Notes: generated from the letters alone by a model not told the origin. 17,133 bases of DNA from Bacteroidetes bacterium QS_8_68_15 (GCA_003023245.1 PXTR01000020.1:1-17133); one strand, 5' to 3'. Positions 7,045 to 13,700 are shown, numbered from the stretch's first letter. Translations and numbers: made by a program.

Positions 7045-7064
7045 AAGAAAAGGAGGGCGCCCTC
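7045..7064 (-). terminator. Weak terminator candidate after the Ig-like lipoprotein gene
   Basis: The minus strand has the palindrome GAGGGCGCCCTC (7053-7064) followed by CTTTTCTTG. The loop can be at most four bases and the T-run is interrupted, about 90 bases after the stop, so the call is weak. Confidence 0.28.
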
Positions 7065-7152
7065 GCGTAAGCTCCCGCGCGCGTCGTTCCGCGCCGAGAC
7101 CGCTTGTTGAACAACAGCAACGCCGCGCCGAACGGCAACCGGCCCGTCGCCG

Positions 7153-7629
7153 TCACTCCGTCAACTCGAAGACGTTCGACACCCGTTCTTCGAGCGGCAG
7201 CATCGTCTCCAGCGCCTCGCTCTCGTAGATCTTCGTCTTAATCCGATAGCGCCCCGGCCCGTCGATCTGCTCCGATTGCACCGGCAGATTGGGAGCAATG
7301 GCCGAGTCGCCCGGAGCGATCTTTCGGGAAGACGGCCCGATCTCAGTTATGACGTACCAGGCCCCGATTTCTTCCCATTCGCCTGCACGCTTTTTCTCCA
7401 GCACGGTGTCGAACGTCGGCCACTCCTGGTAGAGCGCGTCGGATCCGACGTTGACTCCATTGATCTGAACAACTGCCGAGTCGGACAGGCTGTACGACTG
7501 GGCATCCGTGGTGAGGTCGAATTCCTGATCGGCGCCGGCGGTGGAGTCGAACGCATCGCATCCCGTTGCTCCGACAAGTACTCCGATGAGAAGCAGGGCG
7601 ACCGCGGGCAGTCGAGTGCGTCTGTGCAT
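7153..7629 (-). CDS. Small lipoprotein with bacterial Ig-like domain
   Basis: This 158-residue protein starts with MHRRTRLPAVALLLIGVLVG and then ATGC, a type II signal peptide with the lipid-modified Cys at residue 24. The mature part LTTDAQSYSLSDSAVVQI, GEWEEIGAWYV and PGRYRIKTKIY matches the pattern of small bacterial Ig-like domains (Big_14 type), in which a beta-sandwich follows the anchor. Its molecular role is unknown; such domains usually bind partners or act as surface modules. Start choice is well supported: AAGAAGG lies four bases before the ATG, the best Shine-Dalgarno site in the window. A good sigma70-like promoter lies 70-100 bases upstream, so it is transcribed on its own although it follows the site-2 protease gene on the same strand. 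Confidence 0.8.
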   Translation of the reverse strand: MHRRTRLPAVALLLIGVLVGATGCDAFDSTAGADQEFDLTTDAQSYSLSDSAVVQINGVNVGSDALYQEWPTFDTVLEKKRAGEWEEIGAWYVITEIGPSSRKIAPGDSAIAPNLPVQSEQIDGPGRYRIKTKIYESEALETMLPLEERVSNVFELTE

Positions 7630-7701
7630 AGCGCCTTCTTTTTTCGTTTCGAAAATTGGTTTCGCGCGACACGCGTTCAGCGATTTTTCGCACGTTGCCA
7701 G

Positions 7702-7730
7702 AGTATAGAAAATAGTGCCTGGGAATGCAA
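7702..7730 (-). promoter_or_regulatory. sigma70-like promoter for the Ig-like lipoprotein gene
   Basis: On the minus strand TTGCAT (7725-7730) and TATACT (7702-7707, 5 of 6) are spaced by 17 bases. The start would fall near 7695, about 65 bases before the ATG at 7629. The -35 box matches TTGACA only in TTG. Confidence 0.5.
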
Positions 7731-7750
7731 GGCGCGTCCCTACCTTCGCC

Positions 7751-9049
7751 TCAGGAGGGCACGTAGAGCGGCCTCAGGCTGAAGCAGAGCACGAAAATGG
7801 CAATTGCCAGCCAGCCGAGCGCGCGGCGGCGCGGAGTCAGCGTCTGTCGGTGTCGCACCGGCGGGTGCTCCACTTTCACGAACCACACGATCAGCAGGCA
7901 GAAGAAGAACCAGCCGGTGTAGCCGAACTGCGCCAGCGGCCCGCCGACGAAGCGCGCGGCCACCGACAGGCCCACCCCGCCCAGCAGCGCCGGCGCCAGC
8001 AGAAACCACGAGAGGCTGCGCATCAGGTCGTCCCGGGCGGCCGTCTCCGGCGAGATCCAGCTCACCAGCCACGCGGTAAGGCCGGGGCCGGTTTGGGCGA
8101 AGCCGATGCTCGCGGAGGCCAGCAAGATCAGCACGAAGATGTGCGCGAGGCGGCCGTGCCACCGTTTGCCGAAGAGCGCGTAGAGGATGTGCCCGCCGTC
8201 GAGCTGGCCGACGGGCAGCAGGTTCAGCGCCGTAAAGAGCAACCCAAACCACGATGCAAAGAGCACCGGGTAGTGGATGATCTCGTACATCGGCGGCACG
8301 TTCGGGAACAGCTGCGAGAGCGCCCAGAAGAGCGGCGTCTGCCCCACCACGATGGTCATCGCGCCCTCCCCGCCGGCGGCGTCGGGCATCTGGTCGGGGA
8401 AGGTGCCATGCTGGTTGATGTGCGCCTTGAGCGCCTCGTGGCCGGGCAGATCGAGCAGGTACTCCGGCGGCGGGAGGGTCGCCAGCGCGTAGAGCAGCGT
8501 CGAGAGCGCCACGACGAAGCCCGCCAGCGGCCCGGCCGCGCCCACGTCGAAGAGCTTGCGCGTCGTCGGCAGCGGCTCGCGGATGCGGATCACCGCCCCG
8601 AAGGTGCCCACGCCGTTGAACGGGAACGGCAGGTAGTACGGCAGCGAGGTGCGCACCCCGTGGTGGCGCGCGGCGAAGTAGTGCCCGAACTCGTGCACCG
8701 TCAGAAAGAGCAAGAGCGGCACAGCGTAGCGCAGCCCGTCGATCACCTGCGCGGCCGGACCTACCTCCGTGTAGTAGAGGTAACGCCCGGCCCACTGCCA
8801 CCCGCCGACCCACACGCACGAGGCGAGCGTCAACAGAAAAAGCAGCCCATGCAACCAGTAGCGGTCTTTGGCCTGCTCGGGGGGCTTTTGCGGGCGAAAG
8901 ACCGTGTCCGAAGAGGGCGGGGCCGCGCCGTTGCCGTTGTTGCCGGGAGCGGCGGGGGCGCGCTGATCGGGAGGCGAGGAGCCGGGCGCGCTATTTTCAG
9001 GCGCGCCGTTTTCGGAGGAACGCCGAGACGTCGAAGAACGCGGGTCCAC
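7751..9049 (-). CDS. Site-2 protease family (M50) intramembrane metalloprotease
   Basis: The protein cleaves membrane-embedded substrates with a zinc site inside the bilayer. Numbered from the GTG at 9049 (432 residues), HEFGH (119-123) is the HExxH zinc motif. NLLPVGQLDG (276-285) supplies the third ligand Asp in the NxxPxxxLDG motif. GVGTFGAVIRIREP and DVGAAGPLAGF match the EGY/plant-like S2P subgroup, which has no PDZ domain. Several membrane segments lie before and after. A basic-polar N-terminus rich in Ser, Pro and Asn (residues 1-60) is cytosolic or disordered. The frame stays open to 9343, but that part covers an AT-rich patch and an octamer array and reads as non-coding. The start is therefore uncertain (GTG 9049, TTG 9091, GTG 9139). 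It lies downstream of coaD on the same strand. Confidence 0.88.
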   Translation of the reverse strand: MDPRSSTSRRSSENGAPENSAPGSSPPDQRAPAAPGNNGNGAAPPSSDTVFRPQKPPEQAKDRYWLHGLLFLLTLASCVWVGGWQWAGRYLYYTEVGPAAQVIDGLRYAVPLLLFLTVHEFGHYFAARHHGVRTSLPYYLPFPFNGVGTFGAVIRIREPLPTTRKLFDVGAAGPLAGFVVALSTLLYALATLPPPEYLLDLPGHEALKAHINQHGTFPDQMPDAAGGEGAMTIVVGQTPLFWALSQLFPNVPPMYEIIHYPVLFASWFGLLFTALNLLPVGQLDGGHILYALFGKRWHGRLAHIFVLILLASASIGFAQTGPGLTAWLVSWISPETAARDDLMRSLSWFLLAPALLGGVGLSVAARFVGGPLAQFGYTGWFFFCLLIVWFVKVEHPPVRHRQTLTPRRRALGWLAIAIFVLCFSLRPLYVPS

Positions 9050-9339
9050 AGACAGAAAAGAGGGGAGCGAGGCAAACGTCGGAAACTGCAAGCGGCTGCG
9101 CGACGGACGGAATGGCAGCCCGCGCCCTCCCCAACGCACCGCCGGCGCGCAAAGTTTTTCGACCGAACCGTGTGGAATCTTGCAAACACGACTACTTGCC
9201 CCCTTTGCTGTCAGCCAAATTGCACAGGTGCGGACGTGGGGGGAGATGGGAGTATCTTTATAAGGAAATGCGCCCGCGCCCCGAGCGGAGCGAGGAAGTA
9301 CGCTTTGAGGCGCACTCCCGTACCCCCGCACTCTCGCGC
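9050..9339. other. Probable leader region between coaD and the site-2 protease gene
   Basis: Although the protease frame is open here, composition and content look intergenic: an AT-rich patch (TTATAAAGATAC on the minus strand near 9253-9264) and an octamer array (9311-9342). On the plus strand AAGGA precedes an ATG at 9268, but the frame behind it runs antisense to coaD and is a shadow. A -10-like TATAAA on the minus strand has no good -35 partner. A promoter for the protease gene is likely somewhere here but not pinned down. Confidence 0.45.
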
Positions 9340-9342
9340 TCA
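9311..9342. repeat. Octamer tandem array (4 units) ending on the coaD stop codon
   Basis: Four 8-bp units run in phase, beginning with CGCACTCC at 9311-9318, then CGTACCCC and two diverged copies. The last unit ends in TCA, the complement of the coaD stop. The unit CGCACTCC recurs at 13677-13684. Confidence 0.7.
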
Positions 9343-9831
9343 CGCCTGCTCCTCGCGCCGCTTCTCCCGCATCGCCTCCACGACCGGCGGCGGGACGAAC
9401 TTCGAGACGTCGCCCGCCCAGCGGTGCACGTCACGCACCACCGTCGAGCTGACGAACGTGTGCTCCTCGGACGGCGTCAGGAAGATCGTTTCCACGTCGG
9501 GGGCGAGCTTACGATTGGCGAAGGCCATGCGAAACTCGTAGTCGAAGTCCGAGACCTGCCGCAGCCCGCGCACCAGCGCCACGGCGCCACGCTCTTTCGC
9601 ACGGTCGACCAGGAGGCCGCGAAACCGCGCCACTTCCACTCCGTCCCCGAGATGCTCGGCGCACGCCCGCGCCAGCTGCACGCGCTCCTCGGCGTCGAAG
9701 AGCGTGTCTTTGCTCGTGTTGACGGCGACGGTCACCTCCACCTCGTCGAAGAGGCGCAACGTCCGCTCCAGCACGTCGAGGTGGCCGTAGGTAAACGGGT
9801 CGAACGTGCCGGGGTAAAGCGCGAGCGGCAT
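9340..9831 (-). CDS. coaD: Pantetheine-phosphate adenylyltransferase (CoaD)
   Basis: CoaD transfers AMP from ATP to 4'-phosphopantetheine, the fourth step of coenzyme A synthesis, in the cytosol. The 163-residue length is normal. GTFDPFTYGH (residues 8-17) holds the nucleotidyltransferase T/HxGH signature. VRGLR (87-91) and VSSTVVRD (127-134, the ISSTxxR-type motif) bind ATP. The start MPLALYPGTF at the ATG 9831 is that of the family; the longer open frame upstream is a non-coding leader. rsmD lies directly upstream on the same strand, a pairing conserved in many bacteria. The 161 bases between them contain a strong hairpin. No Shine-Dalgarno site is visible. Confidence 0.96.
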   Translation of the reverse strand: MPLALYPGTFDPFTYGHLDVLERTLRLFDEVEVTVAVNTSKDTLFDAEERVQLARACAEHLGDGVEVARFRGLLVDRAKERGAVALVRGLRQVSDFDYEFRMAFANRKLAPDVETIFLTPSEEHTFVSSTVVRDVHRWAGDVSKFVPPPVVEAMREKRREEQA

Positions 9832-9865
9832 GGCGTTGCGGTTTCTTGCGAGGGATCCACCCGAT

Positions 9866-9926
9866 GCGTAGGGCGCAGCGCGGGGCTTTGTGTCATACCC
9901 CCCGTGGCGAGGCTGCGCCCGTACGC
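9866..9926 (-). other. Two-tier hairpin in the rsmD-coaD intergenic region
   Basis: The arms 9866-9879 (GCGTAGGGCGCAGC) and 9912-9926 (GCTGCGCCCGTACGC) pair over 14 bp with a single bulged base. Inside, CGGGG (9881-9885) pairs with CCCCG (9900-9904). On the minus strand it ends about 35 bases before the coaD ATG. No T-run follows, so it is not a standard terminator. It could be a leader structure or an RNA processing site. Confidence 0.6.
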
Positions 9927-9992
9927 CTGCCCTTGTTCTGATGCGCTTGCTGGACGATGACGGGGCTTGCCTCCTCGCTGCCATTTCCACCG

Positions 9993-10544
9993 TCACCCTT
10001 CTTCTTCAACCGGAGGTCGAAATACGCTCACGATGGTGCGGCCGTAGGCGCGGCTGGTCTCCAGTTGCGGGTGGTCGTCGAAGTGATGGTAGCTGTCGTG
10101 CTCGAGAGTAAAGATCCCGCCGGGACGCAGCCACGGAAGCGCCAGCTCGGGCAGCTCGCGCATCTGCTCGAGCGTGTAGGGCGGGTCGGCCATAATGAGA
10201 TCGACCTTCGGGCCGCCGTAGTTTTTGAGAAACGACACGGCGTCGGCTTTCGTGAAGAGGCCCTGCTCTTCGACGTCCAGCTCCTCGGCGTTGTTTTTGG
10301 CGAAGCCCAGCACGCGCCCTTTCCTCTCCACGAACGTCGCAAATGCCGCCCCCCGGCTGATCGCCTCCAGCCCCAGCGCGCCGGTGCCGGCAAACAGGTC
10401 GAGCACCTCGATATCGTGAAACGGTAGGCGCGCCTGCACGAGGTTGAACAGCGACTCGCGCGTGCGGTCGGTCGTGGGACGGGTGAGGTGCCCCTGCGGC
10501 GCTTCGATGGTGCGTCCGCCGAGGCGCCCGGCAATAATTCTCAC
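9993..10544 (-). CDS. rsmD: 16S rRNA (guanine966-N2)-methyltransferase RsmD
   Basis: RsmD methylates G966 of 16S rRNA using S-adenosylmethionine. The 183-residue length fits. RPTTDRTRESLFN (22-34) is the conserved family N-terminus. LDLFAGTGALGLEA (48-61) is the SAM-binding loop, and DPPY (120-123) is the N-methyltransferase catalytic motif, with Asp in place of the more general Asn. The start is a GTG at 10544 (MRIIAGRLGGRTI), as expected for the family. It leads into coaD on the same strand. The gene upstream (PilM-like) is separated by a repeat-rich gap of 147 bases. Confidence 0.95.
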   Translation of the reverse strand: MRIIAGRLGGRTIEAPQGHLTRPTTDRTRESLFNLVQARLPFHDIEVLDLFAGTGALGLEAISRGAAFATFVERKGRVLGFAKNNAEELDVEEQGLFTKADAVSFLKNYGGPKVDLIMADPPYTLEQMRELPELALPWLRPGGIFTLEHDSYHHFDDHPQLETSRAYGRTIVSVFRPPVEEEG

Positions 10545-10654
10545 GTTAGCTGGTTGGTGGGTTGGGCGTTGACTGGTTTGGTGGTTGAGTGCTTTGGTGA
10601 TGGGTTGTGGCAGAAATCAACCAGACGACCAGAAACCAGCCAACCAAAAACACG
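10545..10654. repeat. Degenerate 7/8-bp repeat block forming an inverted array upstream of rsmD
   Basis: From about 10551 to 10610 the plus strand repeats GGTT at spacings of 6-8 bases. From about 10617 to 10648 it repeats the complementary AACC (CAACCAGA, CGACCAGA and variants). The halves can pair imperfectly; on the minus strand the stretch GGTTGGCTGGTTT matches the complement of AAACCAGTCAACG at 11 of 13 places. The start of rsmD follows directly. Confidence 0.65.
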
Positions 10655-10691
10655 GCTCACAGCGCCCCCCAGGAGTACTTGATCGCTTCGC

Positions 10692-11855
10692 TCACAGCGC
10701 CGCGCCGACGCACGGGACGTACGGACCGGGGTCGAAGTCCTCGGCGAGATGCCCGGGGTCGAGTCCCACGATGGGGCGAAAGTCCAACGGTTCGGGCGCC
10801 GTTCCGGTCAGGCGCGTCAGCGCGGTGAAGTCGTCGTCCAGAGAAGCGTTCGCATCGGGGCCGTAGGTGAAGACGCGCTCGACGGCGGAAGCAGGCCTCC
10901 CCTCCCCGAGGCGTTCGAGCAGGGCGGCGGCAAAGTAGGCGCTGTCCGACGGCGCAGCGCGCGGGGCGTGCAGCGCAAAGTGAAACCGCCCGTGCCGCGC
11001 GAGGGCCAGCTCCAGGTGCCCCGGATAGCAGCCCACCGCCAGGCGAAACGGCGACGCCGCATCCGCCGGGTCCTGCGCGGCCCGCTCCTCGGCCGTAGAC
11101 GCCGCGCTTGCTCTCACCGGCGCGGGCTGCTTCGAAGAAGAAGACCGCGCGCGCTCCCGGCGCTGCTGCTCCAGCAGCACGGCGGCCCGGGCGGCTCCTT
11201 TCATGCTGACCATCCAGCGAAAATCCGGAAGCGGAAGGGCGTCCATTACGTGCTGAAACCGCGCGTGCGCCCCGCCGCTCACCGCCAATACGTGCGATAC
11301 GTGCGCCCGAACGCGACTGGAAGCGTCCGCTCCGTCGGGGGGGAGGTCCTCGACGGACACGTGCAGTTCCTCGTCAGAAGCGCCGTCGTTCCCTGAGCCG
11401 TCGTGACCGTTCCCGTCGTCGGTCGGGCCGCCGTTGTGCATCAGCAGGCGCGCCTCGCGCTCGAAGTGCGCCCGGCGCTCCGCCGCGGTGGACGCCTGCG
11501 CCGGCATGGGCGCGAAGAAGGAGCACGCCTGCGGCGGGTGCACCACGACGCGCAACGTCTCCGCCGAGGCGTTTTCGTAGACGTCCGCCAGTGCCCGGCC
11601 CAGCGTATCGACGTGCTGCTGCTCCGCGCGCGCTCCCCAGAGCATGTGCGTGACATCGAAGTCGAAGTCGCAGCTCCCGAGGCGCAACAGCCGGTGCCGT
11701 CCGGAAGCGTTCCGCCCGCGCGGGTCGGCCCGAGGAAACCCGCCGCCGCCTTCGGCCGCCCACCCCGAAGAGGGGGCCGCTTCGTAGTGCTCCACTTCGG
11801 CGTAGCGAAGCGTCGTTCCGCAAAGGTCGATGCCGGCGCGCACCCGCGCATCCAT
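10692..11855 (-). CDS. PilM/GspL-like actin-fold protein of unknown function
   Basis: The 387-residue protein starts at the ATG 11855 with RAGIDLCGTTLRYAEVE (6-22), the phosphate-1 strand-turn-strand of actin-fold proteins such as PilM and FtsA. A second possible nucleotide-binding strand pair, LAVGCYPGHLELALARHGR, lies at 272-290. The C-terminus PYVPCVGAAL (378-387) resembles the closing helix of PilM. The middle has Asp/Gly-rich and Ser/Lys-rich linkers (143-165, 235-260) that are probably flexible. PilM is the cytosolic actin-like platform of type IV pili; GspL is its counterpart in type II secretion. DUF3822-type proteins of Bacteroidota are another possibility. The upstream gene on the same strand encodes a pseudopilin-like membrane protein, which supports a pilus or secretion theme. 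The gap between the two consists largely of heptamer repeats. The fold call is tentative; the protein is real by position and composition. Confidence 0.62.
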   Translation of the reverse strand: MDARVRAGIDLCGTTLRYAEVEHYEAAPSSGWAAEGGGGFPRADPRGRNASGRHRLLRLGSCDFDFDVTHMLWGARAEQQHVDTLGRALADVYENASAETLRVVVHPPQACSFFAPMPAQASTAAERRAHFEREARLLMHNGGPTDDGNGHDGSGNDGASDEELHVSVEDLPPDGADASSRVRAHVSHVLAVSGGAHARFQHVMDALPLPDFRWMVSMKGAARAAVLLEQQRRERARSSSSKQPAPVRASAASTAEERAAQDPADAASPFRLAVGCYPGHLELALARHGRFHFALHAPRAAPSDSAYFAAALLERLGEGRPASAVERVFTYGPDANASLDDDFTALTRLTGTAPEPLDFRPIVGLDPGHLAEDFDPGPYVPCVGAAL

Positions 11856-11859
11856 GGCG

Positions 11860-11894
11860 ACGTTCGGCGTTCGAAGTTCGAGTTTCGACGTTCG
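11860..11894. repeat. Heptamer tandem array (5 units) just before the PilM-like start
   Basis: Five successive 7-bp units all end in TCG, four of them in GTTCG (such as ACGTTCG and AAGTTCG). On the minus strand the core is CGAA. The array ends four bases from the ATG at 11855, where a ribosome-binding site would normally lie. Confidence 0.88.
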
Positions 11895-11903
11895 CCGCGG
11901 CCC

Positions 11904-12362
11904 TCACTCCCAGTTGGCCGCGTTGAGCATCGTGACGTCCGGTTCGAGCGTGCCGATCTGATCGTTGGAGCCGGGAGCGCGCAGGCGGTAGATCTGCACC
12001 GCCGAGGTGTCGTTGAGGGCGTACGCGAACGGCTCGCCGGTGCGCGGAGACTGGAAGAGCGAGTCCGGGGCGAAGTTCGGTATGCCGGAGGCGCTGTCCA
12101 GCTCGGTGCGCAGATCGGGCGTTTGCTCGATGAACATTCCCAGCGAGTCGAGCGTGCCGGGAAAGCGGCCCCGGGCGTCGCGGTAGCGAATCAGCGCCGT
12201 GCGCATCAGGTCCATGCGCTGCCGCACGCGCTCGGTCATGCGCTCTTGGGCGCGCACCTGCTGGTACGGCCCCGTGATCGACACGTAGAGCACGTAGGAA
12301 AGCACGACGATGACGATGCCGAGAAAGACTTGAAGTGCGATGCGCTTGGTGTCGCCGCTCAC
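11904..12362 (-). CDS. Membrane-anchored pseudopilin-like (GspG-like) protein
   Basis: From the GTG at 12362 the protein has 152 residues: a short charged start (MSGDTKR), one membrane helix (8-29), then RYRDARGRFPGTLDSLGMF (59-77). Such a helix with 'YR..GRFP.TLD.L' is typical of pseudopilins. The C-terminal part SPRTGEPFAYALND and YRLRAPGSNDQIG recalls the 'TG.PY.Y... R.SPG.DG..G' end of GspG. A prepilin peptidase site (Gly followed by a hydrophobic stretch with Glu at +5) is not visible, so it may stay anchored rather than polymerise. The frame is open upstream to 12476, but that part looks non-coding. The PilM-like gene follows 48 bases downstream, and pdxJ diverges upstream across 239 bases. 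Assignment is by pattern, without alignment. Confidence 0.62.
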   Translation of the reverse strand: MSGDTKRIALQVFLGIVIVVLSYVLYVSITGPYQQVRAQERMTERVRQRMDLMRTALIRYRDARGRFPGTLDSLGMFIEQTPDLRTELDSASGIPNFAPDSLFQSPRTGEPFAYALNDTSAVQIYRLRAPGSNDQIGTLEPDVTMLNAANWE

Positions 12363-12601
12363 AGGTGCGGAAGAAGGAAGAAATCGAAAGAGCGTGTCGA
12401 GAGGGGGGCCGCGCTTTCGTCGCCGCCCGGCACGGACGCCGGTGCAACGCACTGCGAATGAAAAAGGCGGCCGCAACGCAAGAAAACATAGCGGCTTGCT
12501 CGGCCACTTGCAACTGACGGCCCGGCCCCCCGTTTCGCCCCGGCCAAGAGAAACAGAATAACTTTCTCTCTTCGGAGCCTCCCTCGCAACCGCCGCCCCG
12601 C

Positions 12602-13357
12602 GTGCCGAACCTGCTCATCAACGTCGACCACGTGGCCACGCTGCGCAACGCTCGCCGCGCCGACGCGCCCGACCCCGTCGAGGCCGCTTTTCGCGCCGAG
12701 GCCGCTGGCGCCGACGGCGTGGTCGTCCACCTGCGCGAAGACCGCCGCCACATCACCGAGCGCGACACGCGCCTCCTCGCCGAGACGGTGCGCGGCAAGT
12801 TCGACCTCGAATGCTCCACCGACGCGGAGGTCGTCGCCGTCTGCTGCGACCTCGCGCCCGACCTGGCGACCCTCGTCCCCGAACGCCGCCAGGAGGTCAC
12901 CACCGAAGGCGGCCTCGACGTGCGCGCCTCCGCCGATCGCCTGCGCGAAACGACCCACCGGCTTCACGAGGCCGGCGTCGGCCAGGTGGCCTTCTTCGTC
13001 GATCCCGCCGCCGCCCAGATCGAAGCCGCCGCCGCAGCGGGCGCCGACGCCGTCGAACTGCACACCGGCGACTTCGCCAACGCCCCACAGGCCGACGCCT
13101 CGAATGTCGAGACCCCAGACGCCGAATCCGAACGCGATATGCTCGCCCGCCTCACCGACGCCGCTGCGACCGCCGAGGGCGCCGGCCTGCGCGTCCACGC
13201 CGGCCACGGCCTCGACTACCACAACACCGGCCGCTTTCTCGACGCCGCCGCCCCGCCTGTCGAAGAGGTCTCCATCGGGTTCGCCGTAGTCGCCCGCGCC
13301 ATGATGGTTGGGTTCGAGAACGCCGTGCGCGAAATGGCGCGCCTTGCAAAAGGGTGA
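12602..13357 (+). CDS. pdxJ: Pyridoxine 5'-phosphate synthase (PdxJ)
   Basis: PdxJ condenses 1-deoxyxylulose 5-phosphate with 3-amino-2-oxopropyl phosphate to pyridoxine 5'-phosphate, the last ring-forming step of the DXP-dependent vitamin B6 route. The protein is 251 residues; E. coli PdxJ is about 243. NVDHVATLRNARR (7-19), HLREDRRHI (43-51), E70 and HAGHGLDYHN (199-208) hold the expected active-site residues. The start is a GTG at 12602 (MPNLLINVDH). Two oddities: residues 161-177 between HTGDFAN and RDMLARL are longer than usual and are largely encoded by a heptamer array. The C-terminal phosphate-site motif usually reading IGH reads IGF (225-227). Upstream, GAATAAC near 12555 could be a -10 box, without a clear -35. 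Confidence 0.95.
   Translation: MPNLLINVDHVATLRNARRADAPDPVEAAFRAEAAGADGVVVHLREDRRHITERDTRLLAETVRGKFDLECSTDAEVVAVCCDLAPDLATLVPERRQEVTTEGGLDVRASADRLRETTHRLHEAGVGQVAFFVDPAAAQIEAAAAAGADAVELHTGDFANAPQADASNVETPDAESERDMLARLTDAAATAEGAGLRVHAGHGLDYHNTGRFLDAAAPPVEEVSIGFAVVARAMMVGFENAVREMARLAKG
13101..13135. repeat. Heptamer tandem array (5 units) inside pdxJ
   Basis: Five 7-bp units in phase, from CGAATGT (13101-13107) to CGAACGC (13129-13135); the middle units are more diverged. The core CGAA matches the minus-strand reading of the arrays at 11860 and 16516. It encodes SNVETPDAESER (residues 167-178), the extra part of the PdxJ loop. Confidence 0.6.
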
Positions 13358-13402
13358 GCAACCACGAATCCAGATTTGAGGGTTGACGGCGGAGGGCCAC
13401 AG

Positions 13403-13567
13403 GTCGTGCCCTTGCGGTGCAAAAGGGGGCGATCAGGCCTGAAAGAACCTCCGCTAAACACGTACCCCACTTGACTGGGAATCCAGAGCGTAAAGCAGGG
13501 CAGTAGACCGCGCTGGATTCTCCCGCAAGGGCATGACGCAAGGCCCCCGATCAGGGTCGGGAATGAC
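13403..13567. repeat. Composite inverted-repeat element (MITE/REP-like) upstream of era
   Basis: Three nested inverted pairs occur. GTCGTGCCCTTGCGG (13403-13417) pairs with CCGCAAGGGCATGAC (13523-13537), 14 of 15. GGGAATCCAGAGCG (13477-13490) pairs with 13509-13524. CCCGA (13546-13550) pairs with TCGGG (13557-13561). The ends, with GGGAATCCAG and GGGAATGAC blocks, look like common dispersed intergenic repeats. No transposase is present. It may fold as RNA in the era leader. Confidence 0.55.
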
Positions 13568-13660
13568 AGTCTTTCTGGTGAAAGCGGCCCTCCGAAAACG
13601 TTTGTCGTGTAGTAGGGCTTCACGGTTCTTCAAGCGCAACCCTTCGTGCCCAAGCCCCCC

Positions 13661-13684
13661 CGAACTCCCAAACTCCCGCACTCC
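13661..13684. repeat. Octamer tandem array (3 units) before era
   Basis: CGAACTCC, CAAACTCC and CGCACTCC follow each other without gaps; the core ACTCC is invariant. The third unit is identical to the first unit at 9311. The array ends 16 bases before the era ATG. Confidence 0.8.
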
Positions 13685-13700
13685 TGAAACGCGCCCGCTG

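Larger units (their letters stand above)
13358..13700. other. Intergenic region between pdxJ and era
   Basis: The stretch opens with a weak 7-bp periodic segment directly after the pdxJ stop (13358-13385). Next comes a composite inverted-repeat element (13403-13567) and last an octamer array (13661-13684) before the era ATG. The long open frame that enters era from 13533 is not coding by family comparison: Era starts at 13701. No clear sigma70 promoter for era was found; a short stretch CTTGACTGGG (13470-13479) has a -35-like TTGACT without a good -10. Confidence 0.55.

Noticed and set aside
7751..7760. Terminator for the site-2 protease gene
   Set aside because: Only a 4-bp GGCG/CGCC stem can form and it overlaps the promoter of the next gene; no T-run follows.
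9050..9343. N-terminal extension of the site-2 protease up to a GTG overlapping the coaD stop
   Set aside because: The extension translates an octamer array and an AT-rich patch and has no family similarity, although the GTGA overlap with coaD looks tempting.
7715..9541. Long plus-strand open frame of 608 codons
   Set aside because: Antisense to the site-2 protease gene, with His/Arg/Gln-rich shadow composition and no recognisable domain.
9257..9960. Plus-strand ATG at 9268 with a good Shine-Dalgarno-like AAGGA
   Set aside because: The frame runs antisense through coaD and has no domain; the AT-rich patch is more likely part of the minus-strand leader.
12363..12476. N-terminal extension of the pseudopilin-like protein
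   Set aside because: Arg/Pro-rich with no signal features; the GTG at 12362 puts the membrane helix at the N-terminus as expected.
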